Of a DNA stretch of 64,000 nucleotides, positions 44,786-55,423 are shown one piece after another. Origin of the DNA: Pseudogymnoascus destructans (Eukaryota; Ascomycota; Leotiomycetes; Thelebolales; Thelebolaceae); the NCBI RefSeq assembly GCF_001641265.1, contig NW_020167521.1, forward strand, positions 1,984,001 through 2,048,000, given 5' to 3'. The position numbers and the translations under genes were made by a program. Under the pieces are notes generated by a model. That model made no database searches. It saw only the letters and a program-made list of their open reading frames with translations, and had not been told where the DNA came from. Every line of letters starts with the position of its first letter. The first letter of the stretch is position 1.

Positions 44786-45056
44786 TGCTTCATGACCCGC
44801 CACCACCAGCCGGCCGCGAAAGTGATTTGCTTTTTTTTGACATACTGTAGTAGGGAGTTTATTGTACAGTAGTGCACTCAATGACTTTCTCCTTCCACGA
44901 TTAATTAGTTCGGTTGGCGCGATGGGGATGACGGAGATGAGGATGTGTAATGCGTGCTCTCTCGAGATGTCCTTTGTCCTTTTTAATTGCTGTTAGTGGA
45001 TAGTTTCGTATTGGAATACCTCGGAGATGTAGTACTACTTGGTCTGTATGTAACAG

Positions 45057-45155
45057 CACGTCCACGTCCACGTCCACGTCCACGTCCACGTCCACGTCCA
45101 CTCCACGTCCACTCCACGTCCACTCCACGTCCACTCCACGTCCACTCCACGTCCC
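45057..45155. repeat. (CGTCCA)n then (CTCCACGTCCA)n
   Basis: Hexamer units passing into 11-bp units. Confidence 0.9.
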
Positions 45156-45317
45156 ACGTCCATCTGCGGTACTAATCGCTACTTCTGCTGCAGATACACA
45201 CCCACCACACTCCCACCCAATTCATCGTCAACAAAGCCACGTATTCATGTATCTATTATGTACTCTACCATTTTATGTATAATTAGTTATTTTCCCTCAT
45301 CCCAGCCTATCCCTAAT

Positions 45318-45490
45318 CCCATCATCCATCCCCTTCTCCCTTCCTCCTCCTTCCCCCTTCTCCTCCCTCCTCCTCATCCTCCCCCCTTCTCCTCCCTCCT
45401 CCTCATCCTCCTCCTCATCCTCCCCCCTTCTCCTCCCTCCTCCTCCTCCTCCACTCCTCCTCCCTCCACTCCTCTCCCTCCCTCCACCAC
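45318..45490. repeat. polypyrimidine CCTCCTCAT-rich tract
   Basis: Nearly pure C/T over about 170 bp, with a repeated CCCCCTTCTCCTCCCTCCTC phrase. Confidence 0.85.
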
Positions 45491-45639
45491 CTCATTTCAA
45501 CTCGTCATCGCTGGTTTCTGGGACCTACCGGGGGTTACTGGGCCACTATTACAATACTCTTACCTTACTACACTACGGCGCCATACGTTTTCCGTACGGG
45601 TCTGTGCTTTCCCCATAACCTTTTGGCGCCGTACTGTAC

Positions 45640-45830
45640 TACCTTGACTATCGACTATCGACTACCTTCTTGACTACCTTGACTACCTTGTCGACTATCC
45701 ACTACCTTCTCGACTACCTTGACTACCTTGACTACCTTGACTACCTTGACTACCTTGACTACCTTGACTACCTTGACTACCTTGACTACCTTCTCGACTA
45801 CCTTGACTACCTTGACTATCCACTACCTTC
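45640..45830. repeat. (CTTGACTAC)n minisatellite
   Basis: About fifteen units of 10 bp, with CTTCTCGACTAC variants. Confidence 0.9.
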
Positions 45831-45839
45831 ACTCTACAT

Positions 45840-47108
45840 TCTTCTACTCCCAGTCCCCTCCTCCCCTTCTATCCGACCGAACCTCCGACCCTCTGAGCGA
45901 CTCTTGCTTTTTGCCTCCCACGACTTCTTGCTCCATTCTCCCATCTTTTCCTCTCTCCCGCCCGCCCACATCGTCATCCTCTTGTTTTTTTTTTGCCCTC
46001 GACCACAACGGAAGAGAAAAATTTCTCTTCGTGCCGCCTCCGAACCCTCCTTCGCGACCCTTCACACGACCACTTTTCGCCCTCGGTTACGTCTTGGTGC
46101 TTTCTTGTTGTGAGGCTTGTCAATCAAAAATAACCCTCGGACACTTGGGATCTGTTACCACGCCTTCTTGGATCACCCAAAACCTTCAACCCTTTCTTCC
46201 TTCAACCCCCCCCATCGGCCGGACCAGCGTTCCGACCTGCTCTTACCTGGCCCTTCTGCAACGACTTCAGATTCACAATACGTTGTGTAATTCACTTTAC
46301 ACTCAACTCGCTGTCCCTGCTCCAGTCCGCCAGGTATACTCTCCGGGTGTCAGCTTACGCTTACTGGTCGTGTGAACAAACAGTCGCCTCTCAACACCGC
46401 CTCTGACCTCACCCTCCGAACCAACCAGCTAGTCCCTGGATTTACGTTATACGACCCTCATCAGCTACTAGGCAGATTCTTGCATCACTTTCAGACCGAC
46501 ACCTTCATCTCCGGCACGAGCAACTTCCCTTTGCAAAGCCCGTTCGCTTTCCGCCCATTCCCTGAATTTGATATACGCATTCTTCAACTCGGAAACGGAA
46601 ACCTTATCGCCACAACACGCAAGCGTTTAAGCGGCACATTTTCCCTTCCCCTCTGATTCGAGAGTTCCGAGGACGCCTCCTAATCACACGTTTGATTTTC
46701 TGGAATACTACGAACCTGGTGAGCTTTTAGCTAAGTCTTGCCCTCGTCGTCGATCTCCAACACAACATCTCGAAGCAAATACGCAACACAAAGCAACCAC
46801 AAGCAAACCGATATCTGCTTGATCTCGAAAACAACAGATCAAATACTATATCTACTCTCAGCTATCGCTCTTACTACCGCACCAAACATACATTTGAAGA
46901 ACCACACACGCATGTCGACGAGACAATAGAACAAGTTTTTTGAGTGTTTCGCTCCGGATAGAGCTTTCGCTCTTGTCGCTCAGTTCTGTTAGAGCTGCGA
47001 AAGGACAGGTTAGTCGCTGCGATACACTGCTCTCCTTCGGATTATGCTGACAGTCTTACAGATAGTAATCTATCATCCTTTCCACTCAGTCCCTCCCACT
47101 CGCTCATC
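45840..47108 (+). promoter_or_regulatory. probable promoter and long leader of the Clg1-like cyclin gene
   Basis: A pyrimidine-rich then A/C-rich stretch, typical of fungal transcription starts and leaders, with several upstream ATG frames. A good untranslated-region intron can be drawn at 47009-47061 (GTTAGT, GCTGAC, TTACAG) and a weaker one at about 46719-46861 (GTGAGC ... TCTCAG). No protein-coding signal. Confidence 0.45.
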
Positions 47109-48524
47109 ATGCCGAACTTCTACAACCACCCCCGCGCGGGGCTCATTACACCGCCGGACTCAGGCCATGCAATGTACGGATACCGCAACACTGGACTAGT
47201 TTCATACAACCAGAACAGCAGGAAGAATGGGTATGATGGCGTATCATACGCCGCCCCTCCCGCACCACTGATGTACCAGCATCCACCAATGCACTACAAC
47301 AACATGCCTTCAGTTGCTGCCCCGGGCATGCCTAACCAATCCTACGGACCAATCGCTGCCCCGATCTTGCCAGCTCCCATTTCTGACCGCCCCGTTGACG
47401 CCTCTGGCCACAACGCCGCGCAGAGATTCGAGCGACGCCCTCAGCAGCCCCCTGCGAAGCAGGAGAAGATCACTGGCGGCGTCGCTCAGGAGTTGGATTA
47501 TGAGATGGATCAGATGACCGACTACGTTTCAGACATGGCCCAATCAATGTATGCTCTCCTATGCTCTCCTCACATCCGCCTTGCAGATATTGACCTCGCC
47601 CGAAGTGTTATGCCTGGCTCGAAAGTCTCCCCGGCCTTCCGGAAGTTCGTCTCTGGTCTCCTGTCCTCGACTCGCCTCCCGAGCTCAACCATCTTGCTGG
47701 GAATGAACTACCTCGCTCGCCGCATGAGCATGCTCAACAGTCCGACGCCTCGAAAGACCACCGACGGACAGGTTTGGCGCATGCTGACCATCGCTCTGCT
47801 CCTGGGAAGTAAGTTCCTCGACGACAACACCTTCCAGAACAGATCTTGGTCAGAGGTCAGCGGCATTGCTGTTTCTGAGCTCAACTCGCTCGAGAAGGAG
47901 TGGCTGCAGGCAATCGAGTGGAACCTCCACGTCGATCCCGTCACCGACACCGACTTCCACTCGTGGCTCGCCTCGTGGGCCAGCTGGAAGGAGACCAAGA
48001 ACAAGCAGCGCAACGCGACCCTCGAGCGTCTCGCACCTCTTGCCGCTATCGACACCAACGTTCAGCGCAACCATGGTCAGCGCAAGCCGTACTCCCCAAC
48101 ATCTGCATCGTATAGCTTCAACCAAGGCAGCAACGAGAACCACCCACCTTCCGCGTACCATGTCCCTACTCAGCCCCAATATGAACAAACTTCATGGGCA
48201 CAGGGCAGAGCACCACATGAGCTGTCTCCTCCTTCCGCTCCCGAGTCTGGCCCAAACACTCCAGAGTGGATGATGCTGCCAAACTCCGGCCTGCCACCCA
48301 CCGACTGGTACGGCTATGATGCCTTCTACAACAGGAGAAACCAGCAGCCATCGACTCACGTCTCGTACGCGCTTCCCCAGACCACTCCGTATCAGACTCC
48401 ATACCACAGCCACTACTCCCAGAACCTCTGGGGTCACCACGCTGGGTGCGGATGCGGCTACTGCGGTCGCCCAACCGACTCGTACTTCATGCCCACTTAC
48501 GGCCAGCAAACTGTCGCTGGTTAA
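47109..48524 (+). CDS. CLG1: Clg1-like cyclin (PHO80/Pcl-related)
   Basis: Intronless 471-residue frame from ATG 47109. The N-terminal 125 residues are Pro/Tyr/Asn-rich. A cyclin fold covers about residues 135-305, with recognisable FRKFVSGLLSSTRLPSSTILLGMNYLARR (helices 1-2), WRMLTIALLLGSKFLDDNTFQNRSW and SELNSLEKEWLQAIEWNLHV, the signature of Pcl/Clg1-type cyclins. The C-terminal part is again disordered, with a Cys-rich GCGCGYCG patch near the end. Such cyclins pair with Pho85/Pef1-type CDKs in nutrient and cell-cycle signalling. Which CDK is bound cannot be read from the sequence. The long leader with upstream ATGs suggests translational control. Confidence 0.88.
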   Translation: MPNFYNHPRAGLITPPDSGHAMYGYRNTGLVSYNQNSRKNGYDGVSYAAPPAPLMYQHPPMHYNNMPSVAAPGMPNQSYGPIAAPILPAPISDRPVDASGHNAAQRFERRPQQPPAKQEKITGGVAQELDYEMDQMTDYVSDMAQSMYALLCSPHIRLADIDLARSVMPGSKVSPAFRKFVSGLLSSTRLPSSTILLGMNYLARRMSMLNSPTPRKTTDGQVWRMLTIALLLGSKFLDDNTFQNRSWSEVSGIAVSELNSLEKEWLQAIEWNLHVDPVTDTDFHSWLASWASWKETKNKQRNATLERLAPLAAIDTNVQRNHGQRKPYSPTSASYSFNQGSNENHPPSAYHVPTQPQYEQTSWAQGRAPHELSPPSAPESGPNTPEWMMLPNSGLPPTDWYGYDAFYNRRNQQPSTHVSYALPQTTPYQTPYHSHYSQNLWGHHAGCGCGYCGRPTDSYFMPTYGQQTVAG

Positions 48525-49056
48525 GTAAGCCGTCGGCTTCCGACCATTGAACACCACGGATGCTCATTTGAGCGTGCACATCAAAAGCTCAAAACAAAAA
48601 TTCGCTTCCACTCTAGGACCTCACTTGCAACTGGTCTTTTTCGGTGTTCGGTCAGAAAAAAAAGTACAACAAAAGTTTCTCATGTTTTCAAGCGTTCAAA
48701 TTTCCAAGCGCGCATTTACGTTATCAAGCGCCATTGTCCAGAATCATGATTTCGATCTCTGACACACCAAAAAGCAACGCAGGATCTGGACCAAATTCGA
48801 AGGCACCACCATCTCTCTGGTGTCCTCCATGATCTCGAGTTGCGTTGCGCCCCCGCATTGTGCTGGGAGGCTGCCTCGATCTTCACGACTTACTTTTTTT
48901 TTTTTTTTTTTTTTACATATGGCGAAAACACATGGTACCTTTCTATTGGGACCCCTTAGTGCTAAGGCTAAGTTATCATATATAAGGAAATAACGGAAGC
49001 CATAGACGCGCCTTCCAAAACACAAAGTCAACATTTAAATCCATCCTACCGCCACT
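48525..49056. other. cyclin 3' flank
   Basis: It contains a T(21) run at about 48894-48914. No gene seen. Confidence 0.5.
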
Positions 49057-49767
49057 ATGGACGACAAAAACAACAACAACAACGCAATGGTACCGCAAGA
49101 TCAAAACAACGACGTACATCTCCAGAATACATCTAAGTTCCGCAGAAAAGCCATGGATCCTCTCCCTGTACCGCGAAGTTGGACAGAAAAGATGCAAGAC
49201 ATTGGGGCGTTCTTAAAGGAACTTGCACTGAATATTGCGCTCTTTGTTTTGAGTTGTGGCTTGATTGTCGTGGGAATTTACATAGTTCTTTCCGTTATTC
49301 TCGCATGTTCATTTCTCGGAAAGTTTATGGCGGCTCCCTCTGATACATCCGGATTATGGCCAGTGTATGGCCCCATTTCCTTTCACTTTCACAGACATGA
49401 TCTGACGTTTTTAGCTGCCAACCTTGCGCTGTTCCCCCACCACATCACACTTGTCCGCCTACCAAGGGAACCGAATGCCCTCCTCATCAACAAGTTTCAG
49501 CAATTCGGCATTTCAATTTGCTCTAAACACTACTTAATATTAGCGCAGAACACGGGTCTACATGCAACGCTTTTTTTTTTTTTTTGTTTTACTATGGCGA
49601 ACACGGAGTTTATTTTGTTAAACCGGAGTTTAATAGATGCTGATGGCTTGGATGATGGCTTGGATGATGGCTTGGATGGATTACCTGCTGAGGGCTTTTT
49701 TTGCATGGCTAGAGGGGTTTCTTTTCCCTTTCTTGTATTAATGTACATGGGGTTAGCGGGTTTGTAG
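49057..49767 (+). CDS. hypothetical protein with a transmembrane segment
   Basis: A 236-codon ATG frame. The first 100 residues look protein-like: an Asn-rich start, a Pro/Trp segment (PLPVPRSWTEKMQDIGAFLKEL), then one strong hydrophobic helix (about 57-85, NIALFVLSCGLIVVGIYIVLS). After about residue 95 the composition looks non-coding: a T-run encodes FFFFFCF and a 15-bp tandem repeat (GATGGCTTGGATGAT, about 49640-49681) encodes DGLDDGLDDG. The true gene may be shorter or spliced. Family not recognised. Confidence 0.35.
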   Translation: MDDKNNNNNAMVPQDQNNDVHLQNTSKFRRKAMDPLPVPRSWTEKMQDIGAFLKELALNIALFVLSCGLIVVGIYIVLSVILACSFLGKFMAAPSDTSGLWPVYGPISFHFHRHDLTFLAANLALFPHHITLVRLPREPNALLINKFQQFGISICSKHYLILAQNTGLHATLFFFFCFTMANTEFILLNRSLIDADGLDDGLDDGLDGLPAEGFFCMARGVSFPFLVLMYMGLAGL

Positions 49768-50608
49768 CAGGCTTGGGTTGGGAGGGAAATTAGCGGGGGA
49801 AACGCAACTGTTTTTGCACAAATTGGGAAAAAAGGAATGATGTGTTTCGCGCAGCGGATGAGAACATCTGAGGGATGGAGAAGCGGGTTTGCATGGATGC
49901 CTTTTTTGAGCCTTTTGTTGGCTGAGGGCTGGGACACGACGTTTATGACTACCTTTTTTATTTTCGAGCTCGCACGAGAAGACATTTTTTCCTTTCGAGG
50001 GGTTAATGGTGTGGAGTGTGCCGCTGAAGAGATTAGCGAGCCGGCTTGGGGGTTTTGAGGAGGGAGGATTGTGTGGTGTTGAGGATGAGGGGATGGATAT
50101 GAGTAGTATAGAGAGATGGCAATGAAGATCTTTGTTGTTCTTCACTTTTGATGTGCTTTATTATGATTGATTCGAGTGATGTGACTGAAGTGCCAAGTAT
50201 TAAGTATGTGAAGTGTAGCTGTAAGGTATGTCAAGTAATATAGCGGTATGTAGTAGGTAGTAAGACGAGCATAATTCAGACAATGTTACTCCTATAATCG
50301 TTAAAACTACTCTATTGCTAAAGATCGAGTTCTGAAGCTAAAGTTCAACTTCTATCGACGTGCCATGAAACTGTAGGGGTTAGGGCCCGTCATCAACCTC
50401 GATATTCCAGAAGCGCGCTAGCTCCAAAAACCCATACATCATCACCTGATTAGAGTCAGAACATTTTCCGATTCCCGACCCTTGTCAGGCTCGCTTAGCT
50501 CTCTTGGCGTGCCGCACACACATTTTGGGTCAAATCTTCATTTTCACCGCGAGACGCTTTACACCCAGCGACATTTCATCGACAAAAGCGCCCAGCTAAC
50601 GTGTCAAG
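49768..50608. other. intergenic, RPL9 promoter
   Basis: No gene recognised in either strand. The TTTACACCC-like and CT-rich stretch near 50500-50600 precedes RPL9. Confidence 0.5.
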
Positions 50609-51569
50609 ATGAGATACATTCATTCCAACGAGACCCTTGACGTGCCGGAGGGTGGTGAGTCTTGCCCTTGTCCGATTCCTGGGAGGAAGGGGGAGAGAGG
50701 GATTGAAGGGTGTTGAGATGCGTGCCCACCGAATTGAAGTTGCGATTGTGGGAGGATATTATACGATATACGACCTACGACGAGGGAGGGAAACGACGGG
50801 GACAGCGAGGGCACGCATTGCATCTGGAAATCCGATCTTGAACCAGGCAGTACAGTGCTATGGAATTTCACGAGCAGAGCGCTGACATCTCTCTTTCTCT
50901 TACAGTCAAGGTCGTCATCAAGTCGCGCCTTGTGACCGTCGAGGGCCCCCGCGGCAAGCTCATCAAGGACCTCGCCCATCTCGCCGTCAACTTCTCCTAC
51001 CCCAAGAAGGGCCTCATCAACATCGAGCTGCACCACGGCGCCCGCAAGAATATCGCTACCCTCCGCACAGTCCGCACCCTGATCAACAACATGATCACCG
51101 GCGTCACCAAGGGCTTCAAGTACAAGATGCGCTACGTCTACGCCCATTTCCCCATCAACGTCAACGTCAACGAGAACTCCGAGACCGGCCTTTACGAGGT
51201 CGAGATCAGAAACTTTATCGGCGAGAAGATCGTCCGCAAGATTGTCATGCAGCCGGGTGTCGAGGTCGAGGCTAGCAAGAACCAGAAGGATGAGCTGCAG
51301 TTGTCGGGTAACTCGATCGAGAACGTGTCTCAGTCTGCGGCTGATATCCAGCAAATGTGCAAAGTGAGGAACAAGGATATCCGTAAGGTGCGTTATCAAC
51401 CTCCCTCCCTCCCTCAGCCCTCACCAGCCCTCCTTGGTAGGAGATATGCAAACGCTGGCGAAAAAAATCCCTGCAGAAAAAAGGCCATGCATGCTAACGT
51501 TTTTTTGCTGTACAGTTCCTGGACGGTCTCTACGTGTCGGAGAAGGGCAACGTTGTGGAGGAGGAGTAA
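50609..51569 (+). CDS. RPL9: 60S ribosomal protein L9 (uL6)
   Basis: Three exons: 50609-50654, 50906-51387 and 51516-51569, with introns of 251 bp (phase 1) and 128 bp (phase 0; GCTAAC branch, TACAG), 193 residues. It begins MRYIHSNETLDVPEGVKVVI and ends FLDGLYVSEKGNVVEEE, matching the family over its full length (yeast Rpl9 has 191). Conserved landmarks are VEGPRGKLIKDL, RTVRTLINNMITGVTKGFKYKMRYVYAHFPIN and the QLSGNSIENVSQSAADIQQ block that contacts rRNA near the sarcin-ricin loop region. The long first intron close to the ATG is common in fungal ribosomal protein genes. Confidence 0.98.
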
Positions 51570-52439
51570 ATGCACAGTGTGCTGTCGCGCGTTAAAAAGG
51601 GACACACTTTGTTTTTTATTTCCTGCGGTGTCTTGTTGTATCCGGGGCGAGATATGGGAGCTTTTGTTTCTTGCATTGTCTAGAGCCAGGGCAACGGTGC
51701 TAATGGAACTTGCAACAAACAAACATTCATGATCATGAGATTGGGATGAGTGAGAGAGAGTGTGTGAGTGTGTGCTTTTGTGTGATTGTGATATGATGCG
51801 GTGTACGGATGGAGGGGTGTTGAGTGGGGTGAGGTGAGTTTAGGTTGGGCTGGTTTTCTTTTGGAGGGCTGGAGAGGCGAGTGATATGTGAGTGATGATA
51901 GGCGTGCCCATCAATCTCAATATTCATACAGGTCTCATCCACCATTTCTTCTTCCGCTGTCACGACCACCCACGGATCTCACTTTACTTATTTCACCCCT
52001 CTCTCCCATACATACCCTTATTTTCCCTCACCCACCCTTCACCAACCAGGCTTCATCCTATCTTTCCAGGGCCCATTACATCCACCACTTTCTCTGTTGG
52101 AAGCCGGATACCCCCTTCATACCTCCCTTCCTTACTCTTGTTGATGAGCACCCTATCGCTGCTGGCAACCAAGGGCCGGCGGGATGGACATGCATGCAGT
52201 GGGAGCTGTTTCAACAGCCTCGCCTCATCGTATTTCACAAGTCTCAGCCCCATCCTCTCTCTTCAACTATCTTCCAGCGACACCCCGAGTTTGTTAAAGA
52301 CCCTAGCATTCTCAGAAGCATCAACGACGGATATTTCGACTACGAAACGATAACTGGGAGCATGTTTGAAACATGGGGCTCGTCTACAGGACGCTGTACG
52401 TCCTTCAGGTTGTTGGGACGTCGTTGTTGGTGTTGCTGC

Positions 52440-52535
52440 TCTCAATGTCGAGGATATCAATGTCGATGCTGTCACTGTCGATGCTGTCACTGTTGATACT
52501 ATCACTGTTGATACTATCACTGTTGATGCTGTCAC
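52440..52535. repeat. minisatellite of GATGCTGTCACTGTC / GATACTATCACTGTT units
   Basis: About six 15-18-bp tandem units. Confidence 0.85.
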
Positions 52536-52541
52536 CCTCCT

Positions 52542-53296
52542 CCTGCCGCCGTCACCACCATTATATTACTCGTAGTCATACCTCTTAGCGGTACCACCCA
52601 TATCAGATATAGAGTTGTATAATCGTATATTCTTCCAGACAGCCGGTTCCTCAGGTTCTGTTGTACGTATTCTGGATGCATTGTGTCCATTCGTGTCCGC
52701 CCTCTGAGCCTTTAACTAGGGAACTAACTCCAAAAAATCGAGTCGTCTCCCTGCCCCGCCCGGGACCCAAACCCCAACCTACGCCATCTATCATTCCAAG
52801 ATATCTACATCCCTTACGCCGCCTACCAGATCCTCGAACTTGCGTCCTGTGAGAAATATTGTTTCTCTCGTCCTATATAATGAACAAGTCCACTTGATTT
52901 AGACAACGGAGTCGAAGAGTATTGCCCTGCATTTGGTTGGATCCGGCTCGTATATCCTCGATGTGAGATCGGGGGATGTTGGGCTTGGGTGGGGGGAGGG
53001 TTGTCACCGTCGCTACTGTTACTGTCACCGTTGCACTGTCACTGTCGCTCACTCCTGCCGTCACCACCATTATCATATTCCTAGTCATATCTCTTAGCGG
53101 TACCACCCACATCAGACATGGAGTTGTATAATTGCATGATTTCCTCAAACAGCTGGTCGATTTGGACCTTTGTTGTTGTTTTTTTTGCATGCTGCTCATT
53201 CGTGGCCGCCGCCTGAACCTCTTAAACTAGAGAATTACCTCGAAAGAATCGAGTAGTCTTCCTGTCCCTGCGACACCAACCGCATCTATCATTTCA
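52542..53296. repeat. diverged direct duplication, two copies about 510 bp apart
   Basis: Copy 1 at 52542-52800 and copy 2 at 53052-53296 share GCCGTCACCACCATTAT, CTCTTAGCGGTACCACCCA, GAGTTGTATAAT and AATCGAGTNGTCT in the same order, with many transitions between them. Both are preceded by CTGTCACTGTC-type repeats. Confidence 0.75.
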
Positions 53297-54212
53297 ACGC
53301 AGTCCCAAGATTCCCAAAGGCATAGCTTGGAATCCACCCAGTCAATTCTCGAGGAGGGTCCCCTAACGAATGATACAGCTGCGACAGATAGACTGTGCCG
53401 GATGTGAATGACCATGTGAGCCGAAAATACAGAATTTCCTGACAGGTGTATGCGGGACTTGAAGGTTGGAGGAGCGGCTGGATTATGCTGAGAGGTGTAG
53501 GGATGGGGCATGTTGCTGTTACTGGCATCACTGGCACCATGCTGTCACCGCCAGTATACGAAAGCACACGGGGACTCTGAGATAAGAGACAGTAGAGTGT
53601 TTTCTCAGCGTCAACTTCGGCGTGTCCACTACACCTCACAGTAATTTTCAATTTACAAGTTTACAGACAACAGTTCTCCTTCTGCCCGCCTCTCTGCTTC
53701 CATAATTACCTGTTTTGGCAAGAGAGGATCGTCCAAAAGGGACACCAGCAGTATGCATATACATTAAATGTCACGTTGCTAAATATCCAGAGGCGCAATT
53801 AGTTTGTTCAGGACCTGGCGTGTATTTCCCCGCCGATTAAGGTCTTTATTTGCTAGCCCATATGCCACCATCACCACCATTACCACGCGCTTCCGAACCC
53901 CCGCGTTTGGACAATCCAATGTTATAACTATATTCAACATGGCATATTAAAAAATAAAGTCTCTTTAGCTTTGTATGCAAGAGAGTCTACCCTAGCCATT
54001 AGCAACGTAACATCTCTAGTAAGTCGTAAGAGAGATTCTGTGGCGGGCTGCTCAGTTTACTCTTTCCATCTGACTGTGATGGCGTGTGCTGTAGTACCAA
54101 ACCCCAGGAAGAGGTGTATAAGAAAGGCATCGTATACCCATGAATTAAGTACAGTAATCATTGCGGCTTTGAATACTTTGACCCTCCTGTCCAGCTAATT
54201 AGACTTTTAAGA

Positions 54213-55010
54213 ATGGCCCGTCTCACCAGCCTAACTGGCATTGCTACACTTGTGCTTTCAAATATAGTTGCTTTCAAATATAGTTGCAGCGAATTACTCA
54301 CTCCTCAAGACCTACAACGCCTCTAATTTTTTCGACGAGCTCCAACTCGAAAACATCACCGACCCATCAAGTGGATTTGTCGAGTATGTGGATGCGGCAA
54401 CCGCAAAGGCAAAGTCCCTAGCAGGCATCCGGAACGGTTAGGTGTATCTCGGCGCCGACAGCATAACAAACAACACCACCAACGGCCGCCAATCCATTCG
54501 CGTCGAATCAACGGATTACTTCACCACCGGCCTCTTCATCACCGACATCGCCGACATGCCAGGCCTACGGGGACGGCTTCAATGCTGTTAAGGGCGGCGC
54601 GTATGCCACGCAGTGGACGACGAAGGGTATTCGATCTGGTTCTTTCCCCACGCCAGCATCCCGGCAGACATCACGGCGGGGACCCCGGACCCATCGACTT
54701 GGGGCAAGCCGTTGACTTACTTCGTGGACTCTGGGGGCTGCGACTTCGCCACTTACTTTAAGAGCAACCGCTTTATATTTTGTGGCTGGGCGTAAGTGAT
54801 AAAGTCCACTGATGCATTAGCTACTGATATGTGCTAACACATGGTAGTGGAGCCGTGTGGTCATCATTCCCTCAGTGCAGTGCAAAGGCCGCTACTTGCA
54901 AGGAATATGCAAGTCCATACAGAGGTGGCAAGTTAGACTACTCAGCGGGCAGGTTCTACAGGCCGACAGCGCCGCTGTGGACTATGTGGTAATACGGGGC
55001 ACAATGCCCG
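54213..55010 (+). pseudogene. GH16-type beta-glucanase pseudogene lacking the catalytic segment
   Basis: The ATG at 54213 and a short hydrophobic start are followed, in another frame, by YSLLKTYNASNFFDELQLENITDPSSGFVEYVD, the N-terminal signature of fungal GH16 endo-1,3(4)-beta-glucanases. An in-frame TAG follows (about 54438). DSITNNTTNGRQSIRVES and GLFITDIADMP then jump directly to YGDGFNAVKGGAYATQW, so the family's approximately 90-residue middle part with the E-x-D-x-x-E catalytic motif is missing. Another frameshift follows, then WFFPHASIPADITAGTPDPSTWG, a probable intron at about 54792-54847, and AVWSSFPQCSAKAATCKEY. At least two frameshifts, one stop and a catalytic deletion make it dead. 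Functional relatives are secreted or wall-bound glucanases. Confidence 0.82.
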
Positions 55011-55423
55011 TACGTGCGAGAGGCGCCAGGAATTAATTACAATTGATAAGGGTCATTATGTAGGGTGGTGGTTTCCGTCGGCGTTCACGGAAGCATATTG
55101 GTTGATCAACTCTCTCAAGGTATACCGTGAGGGCACTACCAAGCGCTCGTTCGTGGCCTAAGATGCCAGCCTGGCACGGCTTTAATGAGAACCTAAGAGA
55201 TAGTGTTCAGTGTAGTTGAGCAATAAGGAAAGCTGATTTCTGCAAACTCTGCGGGCGTATCTTTGGAAGAGTGGAGGAGATGAGGTGTAAGCTTTCTAAT
55301 TGTGATAAAGCCCCCGACGTAACTGTCGCCGTCAGAAAGAGATAAGTAAACCCGTAATATATAGTCTATTCCAACCTCATATTATCCCCCTCGCTCCTCG
55401 CCTCGCAAATAGACTCTATAGAC
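55011..55423. other. spacer between GH16 pseudogene and SPRY gene
   Basis: Nothing recognised. It may include eroded 3' sequence of the GH16 gene. Confidence 0.45.

Larger units (their letters stand above)
42434..45839. other. gene-free stretch dense in simple repeats
   Basis: No supported gene. From left to right: a G-run near 42844-42860, a 46-bp tandem duplication (43264-43352), (GGGAT)n, a 60-bp duplication followed by (TGTCGC)n, (GGTTCT)/(GGTTGT)n, (CGTCCA)n, a polypyrimidine (CCTCCTCAT)n tract and (CTTGACTAC)n. Long open frames here are repeat translations. Confidence 0.65.
51570..54212. other. 2.6-kb intergenic region with a diverged direct repeat
   Basis: No supported gene. It contains the RPL9 3' flank, an 18-bp minisatellite (about 52440-52535), and two diverged copies of a segment of about 250 bp (52542-52800 and 53052-53296). 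Confidence 0.55.

Noticed and set aside
44498..44881. Frames rich in Asn-Gln, Thr-Arg or Val-Leu repeats
   Set aside because: Pure translation of the (GGTTCT)/(GGTTGT) microsatellite on both strands.
45670..46375. Frames of 147 and 218 codons beginning with DYLDYLDYL or TTLTTL repeats
   Set aside because: They start inside the CTTGACTAC minisatellite and continue through pyrimidine-rich leader without protein-like features.
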